A stretch of DNA of 64,000 nt from the NCBI GenBank assembly GCA_020883125.1, contig JAHREW010000008.1:34794-98793 (forward strand), given 5' to 3'. Under the pieces are notes generated by a model. That model saw nothing but the letters and a program-made list of their open reading frames with translations, had not been told where the DNA came from and searched no databases. How positions within the stretch are numbered: the first letter of the stretch is position 1; the number at the start of each line of letters is the position of its first letter. The DNA is from Microcoleus sp. CAWBG506. GTDB lineage: Bacteria > Cyanobacteriota > Cyanobacteriia > Cyanobacteriales > Microcoleaceae. The translations under genes were made by a program, and so were the position numbers. Shown here piece by piece: positions 8,701-16,908 of this stretch.

Positions 8701-8729
8701 GTAGGGACACGGCAGTGCCGTGTCCCTAC
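8701..8729. repeat. Perfect 14+1+14 palindrome of the ACGGCAGTGCCGT family
   Basis: GTAGGGACACGGCA and TGCCGTGTCCCTAC flank a single G. Related arms occur at 10213-10309 and 63287-63411. It sits 90 nt upstream of the Nudix-like gene. Confidence 0.9.
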
Positions 8730-8817
8730 GGGGATATTGATAGTACCTATAAACCTGCGATCGCCAAGAATCGATTACCATCACAAAAACATCTAATTTT
8801 ATTACAAAAAAGTACGA

Positions 8818-9375
8818 ATGAACACAGTTGTAAAACCCCACTGGAAAACTCTAGACCGATTTATAGAAATCAACTCCGATTGGGTAAAACTAATCGGCGA
8901 ACATCTGGAAACATCCGAAGGGAAAACTCTGGAATATTGGCGGGTAGAAAGGGCAGATTCAGTGGTAATTTTGACAGTTCAAGATGACAAATTGCTATTT
9001 CCAGTACCAATGTATCGCCCCGGTATCGGAGAAGTAACCCTGGATTTTCCCGGTGGTCGCGTACCTGCTGGAGTAACAGCAGCCGATGCAGTTCCAGCTA
9101 TAATCAAAAGGGAATTAGGAGTGTCAGAAAGTGCGATCGCCCGCATCCAACCAATCAACACCACAGGCTGGGCAATCAACAGCTCATTCTCCAATCAAAA
9201 ACTCTACGGCTTTGTAGTAGAATTGCACCCCACAGCCACAGTAAACCCCGAACTCATCGGTGCTGCATATCCTGTAACCCCGGACGGAATTCGCGAGTTG
9301 CTCAAAAAATTAACTTGCCTCCAATGTCGAGCATTATTGCTAGAATGGCAAAACCAAGACGATTTTAGATTTTAG
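8818..9375 (+). CDS. Nudix-fold protein with degenerate Nudix box
   Basis: 185 aa with ADP-ribose-pyrophosphatase-like layout. The position of the Nudix box reads DFPGGRVPAGVTAADAVPA then IIKRELGV, whereas the catalytic consensus is GX5EX7REUXEEXGU. The first glutamate is replaced and the REUXEE core is reduced to KREL, so metal-dependent hydrolysis is doubtful. The flanking strands (ADSVVILTVQDDKLLFPVPM upstream, FVVEL downstream) keep the fold. It could be a binding or regulatory Nudix domain. It ends 67 nt before an osmoprotectant-type ABC gene in the same direction; no functional link is evident. Confidence 0.75.
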   Translation: MNTVVKPHWKTLDRFIEINSDWVKLIGEHLETSEGKTLEYWRVERADSVVILTVQDDKLLFPVPMYRPGIGEVTLDFPGGRVPAGVTAADAVPAIIKRELGVSESAIARIQPINTTGWAINSSFSNQKLYGFVVELHPTATVNPELIGAAYPVTPDGIRELLKKLTCLQCRALLLEWQNQDDFRF

Positions 9376-9442
9376 ATTTTGGATTCTCCCGCGACACTAG
9401 CCGATTGACGATTTATTACAACCAACATCATCGAAACTAATC

Positions 9443-10201
9443 ATGCCTGTCAATAATCGTGAAGTTGCTGTCGAATGCCTCGACGTTACATATCGCCTCA
9501 ACCGCAGACATTTAGTAGACAAACTCAATTTTAAAGTGTATCAAGGAGAAATTTTAGTATTATTGGGACGCAGCGGCAGTGGCAAATCTACCACCATGAA
9601 ATTGATTAACAACTTACTGACACCAACCAGCGGCGAAGTGATTGTCATGGGAAAACCGACAACTCAGTGGAACTCCATTCAACTGCGGCGAAAAATTGGC
9701 TACGTCATTCAAGAAATTGGTTTGTTTCCCCATTTTACCGTTGAGCAAAATGTTGGTTTAGTGCCAAAATTGGAAGGCTGGGAGGGCGATCGCATTCAAT
9801 CTCGCGTCCACCAACTGCTAGAATTAGTCAATCTCGACCCCCAGCACTTCGCCAAACGCTATCCCAGCCAATTATCCGGCGGACAGCGACAGCGAGTAGG
9901 CGTTGCTAGGGCGCTAGCGGCGGACCCTCCCGTGCTATTAATGGATGAACCGTTTGGTGCTTTAGACCCGATTACTCGCCTGGAATTGCAGCGGGAATTC
10001 TATAAATTGCAGCAGCAACTCGGCAAAACTGTGATTTTCGTGACTCATAGTATTCAAGAAGCTTTTTTGTTAGCTTCTAGAATTGGTTTGATGCAAGATG
10101 GACGGTTGGTTGAGTTGGATTCTCCTGATAATTTTATGAAATCTCAGCAACCAGAGGCGATCGCCTTTTTGGAATGTTTGCAATTACCTGGAACTGGATA
10201 A
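9443..10201 (+). CDS. OpuC/ProV-type osmoprotectant ABC transporter ATPase
   Basis: 252 aa ATPase with Walker A GRSGSGKST, Q-loop VIQEIGLFPH, signature LSGGQRQRVGVARAL, Walker B VLLMDEPFGALDP and H-loop VTHSIQEA. FPHFTVEQNV after the Q-loop and ALDP in the D-loop are typical of the glycine-betaine/choline/proline importer subfamily. The C-terminal CBS pair of ProV/OpuCA is absent. It is followed by the matching permease, but no substrate-binding protein gene is in the window. Likely role: energising uptake of a quaternary-amine compatible solute. Confidence 0.88.
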   Translation: MPVNNREVAVECLDVTYRLNRRHLVDKLNFKVYQGEILVLLGRSGSGKSTTMKLINNLLTPTSGEVIVMGKPTTQWNSIQLRRKIGYVIQEIGLFPHFTVEQNVGLVPKLEGWEGDRIQSRVHQLLELVNLDPQHFAKRYPSQLSGGQRQRVGVARALAADPPVLLMDEPFGALDPITRLELQREFYKLQQQLGKTVIFVTHSIQEAFLLASRIGLMQDGRLVELDSPDNFMKSQQPEAIAFLECLQLPGTG

Positions 10202-10212
10202 TTAATAATAAC

Positions 10213-10309
10213 GGCTGTAGGGACACGGCTGTAGGAACACGGCTGTAGGGACACGGCAATGCCGTGTCCGGCAAAGTGGATTAGGACACGGCAATGCCGT
10301 GTCCCTACA
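10213..10309. repeat. Cluster of GGACACGGCAATGCCGTGTCC palindromes
   Basis: Three partial GGCTGTAGGGACAC units are followed by two GACACGGCAATGCCGTGTCC palindromes. The cluster lies between the ATPase and permease genes of one ABC operon and overlaps an upstream extension of the permease frame; it could trim or stabilise the bicistronic mRNA. Confidence 0.85.
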
Positions 10310-10341
10310 GAGAAATGCTCAATTCCAATTACCAAATACCA

Positions 10342-10986
10342 ATGATACAATTTATCAATCGTTATGGCTCAGAAATTCTTCATCGTGCTCTGGAACACTT
10401 ATATTTAGTAACAATTGCCATTGGGGTCGCGATTGCCTTGGGTATTCCCCTCGGTATTTTAATCACGAGAAAACCGCAGTTAAAAAAGACTATTTTGGGT
10501 TTTGCCAATATCATGCAAACAATTCCCAGTTTAGCATTATTTGGCTTACTAATTCCAGTACCCATTATAGGCGGCATAGGCGATCGCACGGCAATCATCG
10601 CCCTGACACTGTATTCCCTACTGCCCATTATCCGCAACACTTACACGGGCATTATCGGCGTCGATCCGGCGATTGTGGCGGCCGGCACAGGCATGGGAAT
10701 GACCGATATGCAACTGTTGTGGCAAGTGGAACTTCCCCTAGCCTTGGGCGTGATTCTGGCGGGCGTCCGAGTTGCTGCGGTAATTGCGATCGGGCTAGCA
10801 ACGATTGCCGCTGCAATTGGTGCCGGCGGTTTGGGAGTGTTTATTTTTCGCGGTGTAGCGACAGTGAATAATCAGTTACTGTTTGCTGGGGCAATTCCGG
10901 CGGCTTTGATGGCGCTAGCTGCTGATTTTGGGTTGGGTTTGATTGAACAACGGCTGTCGAAAAGTGACATGAAAACTATCAATTAA
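10342..10986 (+). CDS. OpuC-type osmoprotectant ABC transporter permease
   Basis: 214 aa inner-membrane permease with about six transmembrane helices and the ABC loop region VAAGTGMGMTDMQLLWQVELP, characteristic of ProW/OpuCB proteins. ATG at 10342 (MIQFINRYGSEI) is preferred since the upstream in-frame ATGs at 10294 and 10315 lie in or next to a palindromic repeat. It forms a transporter with the preceding ATPase. The binding protein must be encoded elsewhere. Confidence 0.88.
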   Translation: MIQFINRYGSEILHRALEHLYLVTIAIGVAIALGIPLGILITRKPQLKKTILGFANIMQTIPSLALFGLLIPVPIIGGIGDRTAIIALTLYSLLPIIRNTYTGIIGVDPAIVAAGTGMGMTDMQLLWQVELPLALGVILAGVRVAAVIAIGLATIAAAIGAGGLGVFIFRGVATVNNQLLFAGAIPAALMALAADFGLGLIEQRLSKSDMKTIN

Positions 10987-11030
10987 GCCAATGTGTCAAG
11001 TTAGGTGAGTGGAGATTTTGCACTCCTTAA

Positions 11031-11225
11031 CTATCGACTACTTTGATTTAAGATTGTTTCAATTTGATTTTGTGCTTGTTCCAGTTCTCGACGTTTCTCA
11101 GCCAGCCAAAGTTTTTGGGCTTCGCATTCTGCTCGATCTTGTCGATCGCGCTTTTCCTGCTGTTCCAATAAATTCTCCCACAGCGCGATCGCCAATAACC
11201 TTAGATACAGCCAACTGTTAGCTAA
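11031..11225 (-). other. In-frame open extension after the DUF2993 stop codon
   Basis: Directly after the TAG of the DUF2993 gene the same frame stays open for 64 codons and ends at TAG 11031-11033. The peptide would be hydrophobic at first (LYLRLLAIALWENLL) and then a highly charged Q/E/R coiled coil (EQQEKRDRQDRAE, RRELEQAQNQIE). No good start codon or ribosome site is seen. It may be the tail of a vanished gene; readthrough is possible but unsupported. Confidence 0.3.
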
Positions 11226-12050
11226 CTAAGGCAAAACTCTAATTCCACCCCGACAAACTATTTCCCCGGTATTCAAAACTAACTCCTCAATTTCAACTTC
11301 TGGTCCAAAATCAATTTTAAAACTATCTAAAATATGATTAGTGGATGATTGTGAAAATTCGATTGCTGGATTTTCTAACATCAATTCGTGACCGCTAACC
11401 ATCCTTAAACCACTCCGCAATACAAAGGGAATTTGCGTACCTTCCTGTCGCAAAATAACAGCAGAAAGCGTCAACAAACCTGCATCAATTACTATTTGCG
11501 AATTTTGTAATCTCAGAGGCTGTTCCCGATCGCCCAGTGGCAGTATTGGCAGCAAAAAATCGCTCAAAGCATCCGCCAGCAAAGGTGCTTTCAGCGACGC
11601 ATTTAGATCGGCTTGAATTAGCCGTAAAACGCCGAATACGGGAAAGGATTCGACAAGGCGGAGTGGTTGACCTTTGATAACTTGACCGAGGTTAACGCGG
11701 ATGCCAGCACCCTCTAGGGCGACGGAGGTTAGATGCAGTCCCTGATAGACAGCACCGCGAGCTGTTGCCGTTACTTTGGGGATCGCACCACTGAAGAGTT
11801 GTCGATCGCTCCCCTCAATTTTCACGCTCAACTCAGACACCTGCTGAACTTGCGATCGCAGCCACAACTGCACCGCCGGAGACAGCACTGCACTGGCGAT
11901 CCGGCTACCTTGACTCTTTGATGGTATCCCCGAACCCTGCGGATGACCGAGATTAGCACTTCCCAGTTCGCCAGTAGGGCCAGATCCATTGTCAAATTCC
12001 CCAGAATTGCGATCGCAAGTCATAAAAGATTTCAGAATATGAACTTTCAT
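11226..12050 (-). CDS. DUF2993 domain-containing protein
   Basis: 274 aa. After a polar N-terminus, residues 45-270 have the alternating beta pattern of DUF2993 (LmeA-like): VKIEGSDRQLFSGAIPKV, ARGAVYQGLHLTSVALEG, VNLGQVIKGQPLRL and SDFLLPILPLGD. Actinobacterial LmeA is a periplasmic phospholipid-binding protein; cyanobacterial members are uncharacterised. No convincing signal peptide is visible at the chosen ATG (12050); MTCDRNSG at 12023 is an alternative. It is monocistronic. Confidence 0.85.
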   Translation of the reverse strand: MKVHILKSFMTCDRNSGEFDNGSGPTGELGSANLGHPQGSGIPSKSQGSRIASAVLSPAVQLWLRSQVQQVSELSVKIEGSDRQLFSGAIPKVTATARGAVYQGLHLTSVALEGAGIRVNLGQVIKGQPLRLVESFPVFGVLRLIQADLNASLKAPLLADALSDFLLPILPLGDREQPLRLQNSQIVIDAGLLTLSAVILRQEGTQIPFVLRSGLRMVSGHELMLENPAIEFSQSSTNHILDSFKIDFGPEVEIEELVLNTGEIVCRGGIRVLP

Positions 12051-12062
12051 ATTCAAACACAA

Positions 12063-12576
12063 AAATTACACCATCCGGGCTGCTTGAGGTGCGGGGATTC
12101 TGGCTGAGGCTCCCCATCGCCGAAAGTAGGGAAAATTGTCCCCCCTAGCTCCCTGGTTGCCAGCGTTCTCATGTAGGGAAGCTCAGACTACCGCAAATTT
12201 AACTATAAAGCTAGTATTTGTTTTAGTGTTAGTTTATAATTGTCTGGTCTAAACCCACACCTTTGTAACCAGCAGTCGATCGAAGGTGCAGGAATTGCGA
12301 TCGAGAGTGAAACTTAGAGTTTTCATACAATCTTCAGGGTTATTGCATGGGGACAATGTGCTGATGTGCCAAGCTTTGTACGGTTTCGCCAACAGTATAA
12401 TTTGTTCCAAATCAGGAAATGAAGTTTACAAAATTTCCGATTTGCGATGTCAGATTCACACAGTCAGCTAGGGCCTAACACATACCAGAGACACCGATTG
12501 CCTAATTGGTCGGGGCTAAATGTATCGAAAGCATCCAAAATAAAACTCTTCCTGTAAAGTAACACTTGTACATAGT
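12063..12576. other. Intergenic stretch without recognised genes
   Basis: About 510 bp with scattered HIP1 sites and an A/T-rich section at 12190-12245 that could hold promoters. No tRNA, known small RNA or convincing open frame was recognised; the frame at 12286-12471 has unlikely composition. Confidence 0.5.
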
Positions 12577-12744
12577 TTGTCTAAATCGTGTCAAGATTTA
12601 GCTGGACTGCTATCCAAGCAACAACTTTACGAAGCTGTCGGCCTAGGAGTCCGTAAACCCCCAAGAAAATTAGGGGTATTGGAAGAGAAAGATTCACCAA
12701 CTTTTAAATCCAAAGTCACACCAGTGTTGATGAGACACGGTTAA
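12577..12744 (+). CDS. Candidate 55-aa small protein
   Basis: A frame starting at TTG 12577 and ending at TAA 12742-12744 has plausible protein composition: SCQDLAGLLSKQQLYEAVGL then GVRKPPRKLGVLEEKD and SKVTPVLMRHG. It stays open upstream to TAA 12541, and no strong ribosome site is seen, so the start is uncertain. It precedes the pseudouridine synthase by 62 nt. I do not recognise the sequence. Confidence 0.35.
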   Translation: MSKSCQDLAGLLSKQQLYEAVGLGVRKPPRKLGVLEEKDSPTFKSKVTPVLMRHG

Positions 12745-12770
12745 TCAATTCAATCTCTCGTATTTTCTTC

Positions 12771-12788
12771 CCCAACTGTTGAGTTGGG
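12771..12788. promoter_or_regulatory. CCCAAC hairpin in the leader of the pseudouridine synthase gene
   Basis: CCCAAC (12771-12776) pairs with GTTGGG (12783-12788) over a 6-nt loop, 18 nt before the ATG. There is no T-tract, so it is not a clear terminator. Confidence 0.45.
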
Positions 12789-12806
12789 CGTTTCCAAACT
12801 CCCGTC

Positions 12807-13601
12807 ATGTCAGATGAAAGGCTACAAAAAATCCTCGCCCAGTGGGGCATCGCCTCTCGCCGTCAAGCTGAACAAATGATGATCGCTCGACGAGTGCGAG
12901 TCAATGGTGAGATCGTGAATTTAGGACAAAAAGCTAATCCAGATATCGATCTGATCGAAGTCGATGGAGTGCCGGTCAAGGCGACAGAACGACCAGCGTC
13001 AGTCTATCTGTTACTTCACAAACCCCCAGGGGTAGTTTCGACTTGCAGCGACCCCAGGGCGCGATCGAAAGTTCTGGACTTGCTACCTCCCAAACTACGT
13101 TCAGGTCAAGGCATCCACCCGGTAGGACGCTTAGATGCAGATTCTACGGGCGCACTGCTACTGACTAATGATGGTAAGCTGACATTTTGTTTGACTCATC
13201 CGCGTCATTCGATATCCAAAACTTATCAGGTTTGGGTGCAGGGACATCCTCCCGAACCGATACTGCAAGCGTGGCGTCAGGGGATCGTGTTAGCCGGCAG
13301 AAAGACTATGCCAGCTCAAGTAGAAGTCCTCGATCGCACTCGCGACCAAACCATGTTGTCGGTTATTTTATCAGAAGGGAGAAATCGGCAAATTCGGCGA
13401 ACCGCCGAGCTGTTAGGATATCCCGTGCTGGGCCTGCATCGCACAGCTATTGGCTCCATTCAGTTGCAGCCACCTTCGGAGCCAATATTGCCAGTAGGCT
13501 GCTACCGACCTCTTACAAATTCTGAAATTATTTTTTTATGGAGTCTAGTCAACCTAACCTCAACCAATGTGCCAGTAAACATCAAGAAGCACAGCCTATG
13601 A
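12807..13601 (+). CDS. RluB/RsuA-family rRNA pseudouridine synthase
   Basis: 264 aa. An S4 RNA-binding domain comes first (RLQKILAQWGIASRRQAEQM), then the synthase domain with the catalytic aspartate in HPVGRLDADSTGALLLTNDG, LTHPRHSISKTYQVWV, and GRNRQIRR near the C-terminus. This is the RluB/RluE/RsuA group, which isomerises specific uridines in rRNA; the exact target cannot be told from sequence. Its stop overlaps the next start as ATGA (13598-13601), so the rodZ-like gene is translationally coupled. Confidence 0.92.
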   Translation: MSDERLQKILAQWGIASRRQAEQMMIARRVRVNGEIVNLGQKANPDIDLIEVDGVPVKATERPASVYLLLHKPPGVVSTCSDPRARSKVLDLLPPKLRSGQGIHPVGRLDADSTGALLLTNDGKLTFCLTHPRHSISKTYQVWVQGHPPEPILQAWRQGIVLAGRKTMPAQVEVLDRTRDQTMLSVILSEGRNRQIRRTAELLGYPVLGLHRTAIGSIQLQPPSEPILPVGCYRPLTNSEIIFLWSLVNLTSTNVPVNIKKHSL

Positions 13602-14473
13602 CAAAGAATTTATTTTTTTTACTTTTCAAAACCACTAAAAAAAAGGTGCCTTCCCAAGAGGCAGAACGCGCCGAAAAGCTAGCAGAAATTGGCGCAAAAC
13701 TCCGCCAGTTCCGGGAACAAGAGTCGATTTGCTTGGACAAAGTAGCTGTGGTGACGATGATTCGGCGGGATCTGCTACAGGCGATCGAGGATGGTCAACT
13801 AGATCGACTTCCCGAACCAGTCTACACTCAAGGTTTGATCAAGCGGTACGCCGGGGTCATGGGTTTGGATGGGGCTGAGTTTGCCGACTTTTTCCCGATC
13901 GAACCAGCACCTCAATCGGTATCCAAGTTATCCTGGCAAAAATGGCCTCAGTTGCGGCCGATGCACTTGTACCTGTTTTACACATTTCTAATTATCTTTT
14001 CTGTCAATAGCTTGTCTCAATTGATGGGTGGTTCCTTAACAGAAAAAAACGAGCTAGTCAAAGAACAACTCGCTCTTCAAGAACAACAAGCCCGTTTAGC
14101 AGCCGATTCCGATCGCCTCGCCAAAAAGCAGAAAGTGGATACTTACACAACTCTACAAGCGGGAACAAAAGAGGGAAATTTAAATAAATCTGGCGATAAA
14201 CCAGTAATGGTTAGCGTCACTTTCAAGGAAGAATCCTGGTTGCAAATTGAAATCGATGGCAAAACCGAGTTTGAGGGAACTTTGCCTTCTGGGACTCAGC
14301 GCACTTGGCAAGCTAAAGACAAATTAGTGGTGGTAGCGGGCAACGCCGGCGGGGTACTAATTGCCTTTAATAACGGACAAGCAGAGCAACTCGGAGACCC
14401 TGGAGTTGTCAAAGAAGTTGTTTTCAAAGCTGACGAACTCAAGCCTTCAGAAAAAGCCAAAAAAGAAGGATAA
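13598..14473 (+). CDS. RodZ-like helix-turn-helix membrane protein (DUF4115)
   Basis: 291 aa from ATG 13598, chosen for the ATGA overlap with the upstream gene; a frame from 13538 would overlap by 64 nt. Order: N-terminal HTH_25 domain (IGAKLRQFREQESICLDKVA, RRDLLQAIEDGQLDRLPEPV, YTQGLIKRYAGVMGLD), one transmembrane helix (HLYLFYTFLIIFSVNSLSQL), a charged coiled coil, and a C-terminal DUF4115 beta domain (SWLQIEIDGKTEFEGTLPSG). RodZ links MreB to the envelope in rod-shaped bacteria. The match is by architecture. Confidence 0.85.
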   Translation: MTKNLFFLLFKTTKKKVPSQEAERAEKLAEIGAKLRQFREQESICLDKVAVVTMIRRDLLQAIEDGQLDRLPEPVYTQGLIKRYAGVMGLDGAEFADFFPIEPAPQSVSKLSWQKWPQLRPMHLYLFYTFLIIFSVNSLSQLMGGSLTEKNELVKEQLALQEQQARLAADSDRLAKKQKVDTYTTLQAGTKEGNLNKSGDKPVMVSVTFKEESWLQIEIDGKTEFEGTLPSGTQRTWQAKDKLVVVAGNAGGVLIAFNNGQAEQLGDPGVVKEVVFKADELKPSEKAKKEG

Positions 14474-14486
14474 TTGGTAATTTGTA

Positions 14487-14564
14487 ATGGGTAATAGTTA
14501 GTTGTTACTTGTTAGTAGTTAAGAGTTTTTCTACTAACAAATAACAACTAATAAATTACCCATT
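14487..14564. terminator. Long dyad between convergent genes
   Basis: AATGGGTAAT (14487-14496) pairs with ATTACCCATT (14555-14564), enclosing GTTAGTAG/CTACTAAC arms (14511-14518 and 14531-14538). It fills the gap between the convergent rodZ-like and malQ genes and probably terminates both. Confidence 0.7.
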
Positions 14565-14565
14565 T

Positions 14566-16074
14566 TTAATTTTTCTTAGGGGAACGCCCGCAGATGTAAG
14601 TCATGGTTTTGAGCCGATCGCGCACTTCCCAATTCAAAGCTTCTGCCCGATATCGCCACCCCCAATTTCCCTCTGCTTTCCCTGGAAAATTCATCCTGGC
14701 ATCTGCACCCAAACCCAACAAGTCTTGAAACGGAACAACTGCCAAATTAGCAATCGAGCTCCAAGCCATGCGGATTAAAGACCAGTGAATCCCTTGGGGT
14801 TCGAGGCAGCCCAAATAACGATAAACATCTTCTCTTTCGTGGTGTTGCAGTTGATTGAACCATCCGACAGTCGTATCGTTGTCGTGAGTCCCGGTGTAGA
14901 CTACACAGTTACGTTCGTAGTTAAAAGGCAAAAAAGGTTCGTGGGGACCTGAGTTAAAAGCAAACTGCAAAATCTTCATTCCCGGAAACTCAAACCGATC
15001 GCGCAAAGCTTCCACTTCAGGAGTAATTACCCCTAAATCCTCAGCGATAATTGGCAGGTTGCCAAACTTCTCGTTAATTACCTCAAACAAAGCTGTTCCC
15101 GGCGCTTGAATCCACTCTCCCTCGATCGCATTTTTTTGGCCGCGCTTAACAGCCCAGTATGCCTCAAATCCTCTAAAGTGGTCTATTCGAGTCACGTCTA
15201 CATAATCAAAAATCGCTTCAAAACGCTGCACCCACCACTGGAAATTATTTGCTTGCAACTCCTCCCAATTGTAGACAGGGTTGCCCCACAATTGACCTGT
15301 ACTGCTGAAGTAATCAGGGGGAACTCCCGCCATTAAAGCTGGTTCTCCCGTGGGTTCATCCAAGCAGAATGTTTCGGGATGAGACCACACATCTGCGCTA
15401 TCGTGAGCTACATAAATTGGAATGTCGCCAATAATTTTAATGTCCCGGAGGTTAGCATAACGTTTCAACTCCGTCCACTGGCGAAAAAACTCAAACTGGA
15501 CGTATTTGTAGTAATAAATCTCAGCATTTAGCTGCTGCCGCCACTTGTCTAGCGCATCGGGTTTTCGATGAGCAATATCTGGTTCCCAATTGTTCCAGCT
15601 AACACCACCAAAAAAATCTTTGAGAGCCATAAATAAGGCATAGTCTTCCAGCCATGATGCTTTGCTTTCGCAAAAAGCCGAAAATTCTCTTTGCTGCACC
15701 GGCGATGCTTTCTCCTTAAAATTTTCCGACGCTTTTTTTAGCAACGGCAATTTCAGCGCCACTGCGCGCTCGAACTCTACATAATCGAGGGGAAATTCGG
15801 GCCAATTAGCCAAGTCTTCATCAGTTACCAATTGCTCGTCTCGCAATATTTCCGGGCTGATCAGCATCGGATTTCCTGCCATTGCTGAATAGCAGGAATA
15901 AGGAGAATTGCCGTATCCTGTCGGGCCCAGTGGCAATATTTGCCAGTATTGCTGGTCGCTTTCTACTAAAAAGTCAATAAAGCGATAGGCTTCTATTCCC
16001 ATGTCGCCTACGCCGAATCGACTGGGAAAGGATGTGGGGTGGACTAGAATACCGCTAGATCTGGGAAAAAGCAT
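14566..16074 (-). CDS. malQ: 4-alpha-glucanotransferase (amylomaltase)
   Basis: 502 aa GH77 enzyme that disproportionates alpha-1,4-glucans, here in glycogen turnover. The conserved catalytic sections are complete: RIDHFRGFEAYWAV (nucleophile Asp), IIAEDLGVITPEVEAL (acid/base Glu) and VYTGTHDNDTTVGW (transition-state Asp). The start MLFPRSSGILVHPTSFPSR is the usual plant/cyanobacterial N-terminus. It is transcribed alone towards the rodZ-like gene. Confidence 0.97.
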   Translation of the reverse strand: MLFPRSSGILVHPTSFPSRFGVGDMGIEAYRFIDFLVESDQQYWQILPLGPTGYGNSPYSCYSAMAGNPMLISPEILRDEQLVTDEDLANWPEFPLDYVEFERAVALKLPLLKKASENFKEKASPVQQREFSAFCESKASWLEDYALFMALKDFFGGVSWNNWEPDIAHRKPDALDKWRQQLNAEIYYYKYVQFEFFRQWTELKRYANLRDIKIIGDIPIYVAHDSADVWSHPETFCLDEPTGEPALMAGVPPDYFSSTGQLWGNPVYNWEELQANNFQWWVQRFEAIFDYVDVTRIDHFRGFEAYWAVKRGQKNAIEGEWIQAPGTALFEVINEKFGNLPIIAEDLGVITPEVEALRDRFEFPGMKILQFAFNSGPHEPFLPFNYERNCVVYTGTHDNDTTVGWFNQLQHHEREDVYRYLGCLEPQGIHWSLIRMAWSSIANLAVVPFQDLLGLGADARMNFPGKAEGNWGWRYRAEALNWEVRDRLKTMTYICGRSPKKN

Positions 16075-16342
16075 AATCTATCTCAAGATATAGGAGTTCA
16101 ACGTTGACAATGTTACCGATCTTCCCTAAAGGTTAAACTTCGGAGTTTTTCGGGTTTTTTTCAGTGAAATTACCTTTGTGATTGTCTCATATTTTGGTGG
16201 GAGTGTGTTTGACCAATAGTTTGATTTTATTTAAGCGATCGCAGCCGCTCGATTCACTTTCCGAGTTCATCAATTCTGTATGGGTTTTTTGAGAAATGAT
16301 TCTAAATTTTGCCAAGGATTTTACAGTAAATAAACATGAATT
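16075..16342. other. Intergenic stretch upstream of malQ
   Basis: Contains the malQ promoter region. A CTTCGGAG hairpin with neighbouring T-runs lies near 16139-16166, and one HIP1 site is present. No gene is seen. Confidence 0.5.
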
Positions 16343-16378
16343 AGCCGACTGTTTTTGTATCTTAAGAAACAGTCGGCT
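16343..16378 (-). terminator. Terminator hairpin of psbY
   Basis: AGCCGACTGTTT (16343-16354) pairs with AAACAGTCGGCT (16367-16378) across a 12-nt loop, 28 nt after the psbY stop. The stem is perfect over 12 bp; the minus-strand 3' flank is A/T-rich but not a pure T-tract. Confidence 0.8.
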
Positions 16379-16405
16379 CTGAAAGTAGCTCTAAAGAAGC
16401 TAAGT

Positions 16406-16531
16406 TTAAGTTTGCTTGTTCAACAAGTTCTGAACTTGTCTCAGAGCAATAGCACCGATGTTGTATACGGCCCAGCCGCCAGCCAACAAGACGGGCATCA
16501 ATACTATTAGTATCCGCAGGTCAAAATCCAT
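16406..16531 (-). CDS. psbY: Photosystem II protein PsbY
   Basis: A 41-aa single-span thylakoid peptide: [20 protein letters not shown], then [17 protein letters not shown] and a polar tail. This matches cyanobacterial PsbY, a low-molecular-mass subunit beside cytochrome b559 in photosystem II. The ribosome site AGGAGG lies 8 bases before the ATG. It has its own terminator downstream. Its leader (16532 to about 16900) is unusually long and contains a structured sequence resembling a transposon end. Confidence 0.93.
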   Translation of the reverse strand: MDFDLRILIVLMPVLLAGGWAVYNIGAIALRQVQNLLNKQT

Positions 16532-16559
16532 TGTTTCTCCTCCTAAAGTTTTTTAACAA

Positions 16560-16800
16560 ATTCTCTTGACACTCCCCAGTCAAGCTAACGCCGGGATTCT
16601 TAAGACTTGGCGGCCTTAATATCCCTATTGCTTGCTGGGGTTTCCGGGCGCAATCCTGTTGCCAAATATGGCGGTCTGCTATCCTAGTGTTGCCACTAGC
16701 TCCTCGGTCGTAACTTTCCCCCTGTCGGGGGGTAGGTTTTAATGTCTTGTACTGACGAGTCCTAGGGGACTTCTCCACAACAGGAAGTCTTGAACAGGCC
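16560..16800 (-). ncRNA. Structured leader resembling an IS200/IS605 right end or omega-RNA scaffold
   Basis: Read on the minus strand, this stretch has several stable hairpins: CCCCCCGACAGGGGG, CTAGTGGCAACACTAG, and at the end AATCCCGGCGTTAGCTTGAC followed by TGGGGAGTGTCAAG. The last part, GAATCCC...GGGGAGTGTCAAG with CTTGAC/GTCAAG pairing, is the pattern I associate with the 3' end of tnpB/IscB-type elements in cyanobacteria, where the guide-RNA scaffold is encoded. No tnpA, tnpB or iscB frame remains. It ends about 29 nt before psbY, so it should be transcribed as part of the psbY leader. Identification is by pattern memory. Confidence 0.45.
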
Positions 16801-16891
16801 GGATACCTATTCGACAATTATGATGACAGAGGTGTATTTGACTACGCCCAAAGACAGGGTTAACATGATTCGGCACGATCGGTAAATCAAG

Positions 16892-16908
16892 GCAGGATTT
16901 ATCCTGCA
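16892..16908. repeat. GCAGGAT/ATCCTGC palindrome in the psbY upstream region
   Basis: A compact inverted repeat, GCAGGAT and ATCCTGC separated by TT (plus strand). It lies upstream of the structured leader and about 50 nt inside an A/T-rich block (16955-16985) that is the likely psbY promoter. The remainder of 16801-17114 shows no gene. Confidence 0.5.

Noticed and set aside
10299-10871. 190-codon frame overlapping the OpuC permease in another register
   Set aside because: Composition is unlike any protein (Arg/His/Cys-rich), whereas the 10342 frame is a clear permease.
16521-16817. 98-codon minus-strand frame across the psbY leader
   Set aside because: It covers the psbY ribosome site and start in another frame, has improbable composition, and the region looks like structured RNA.
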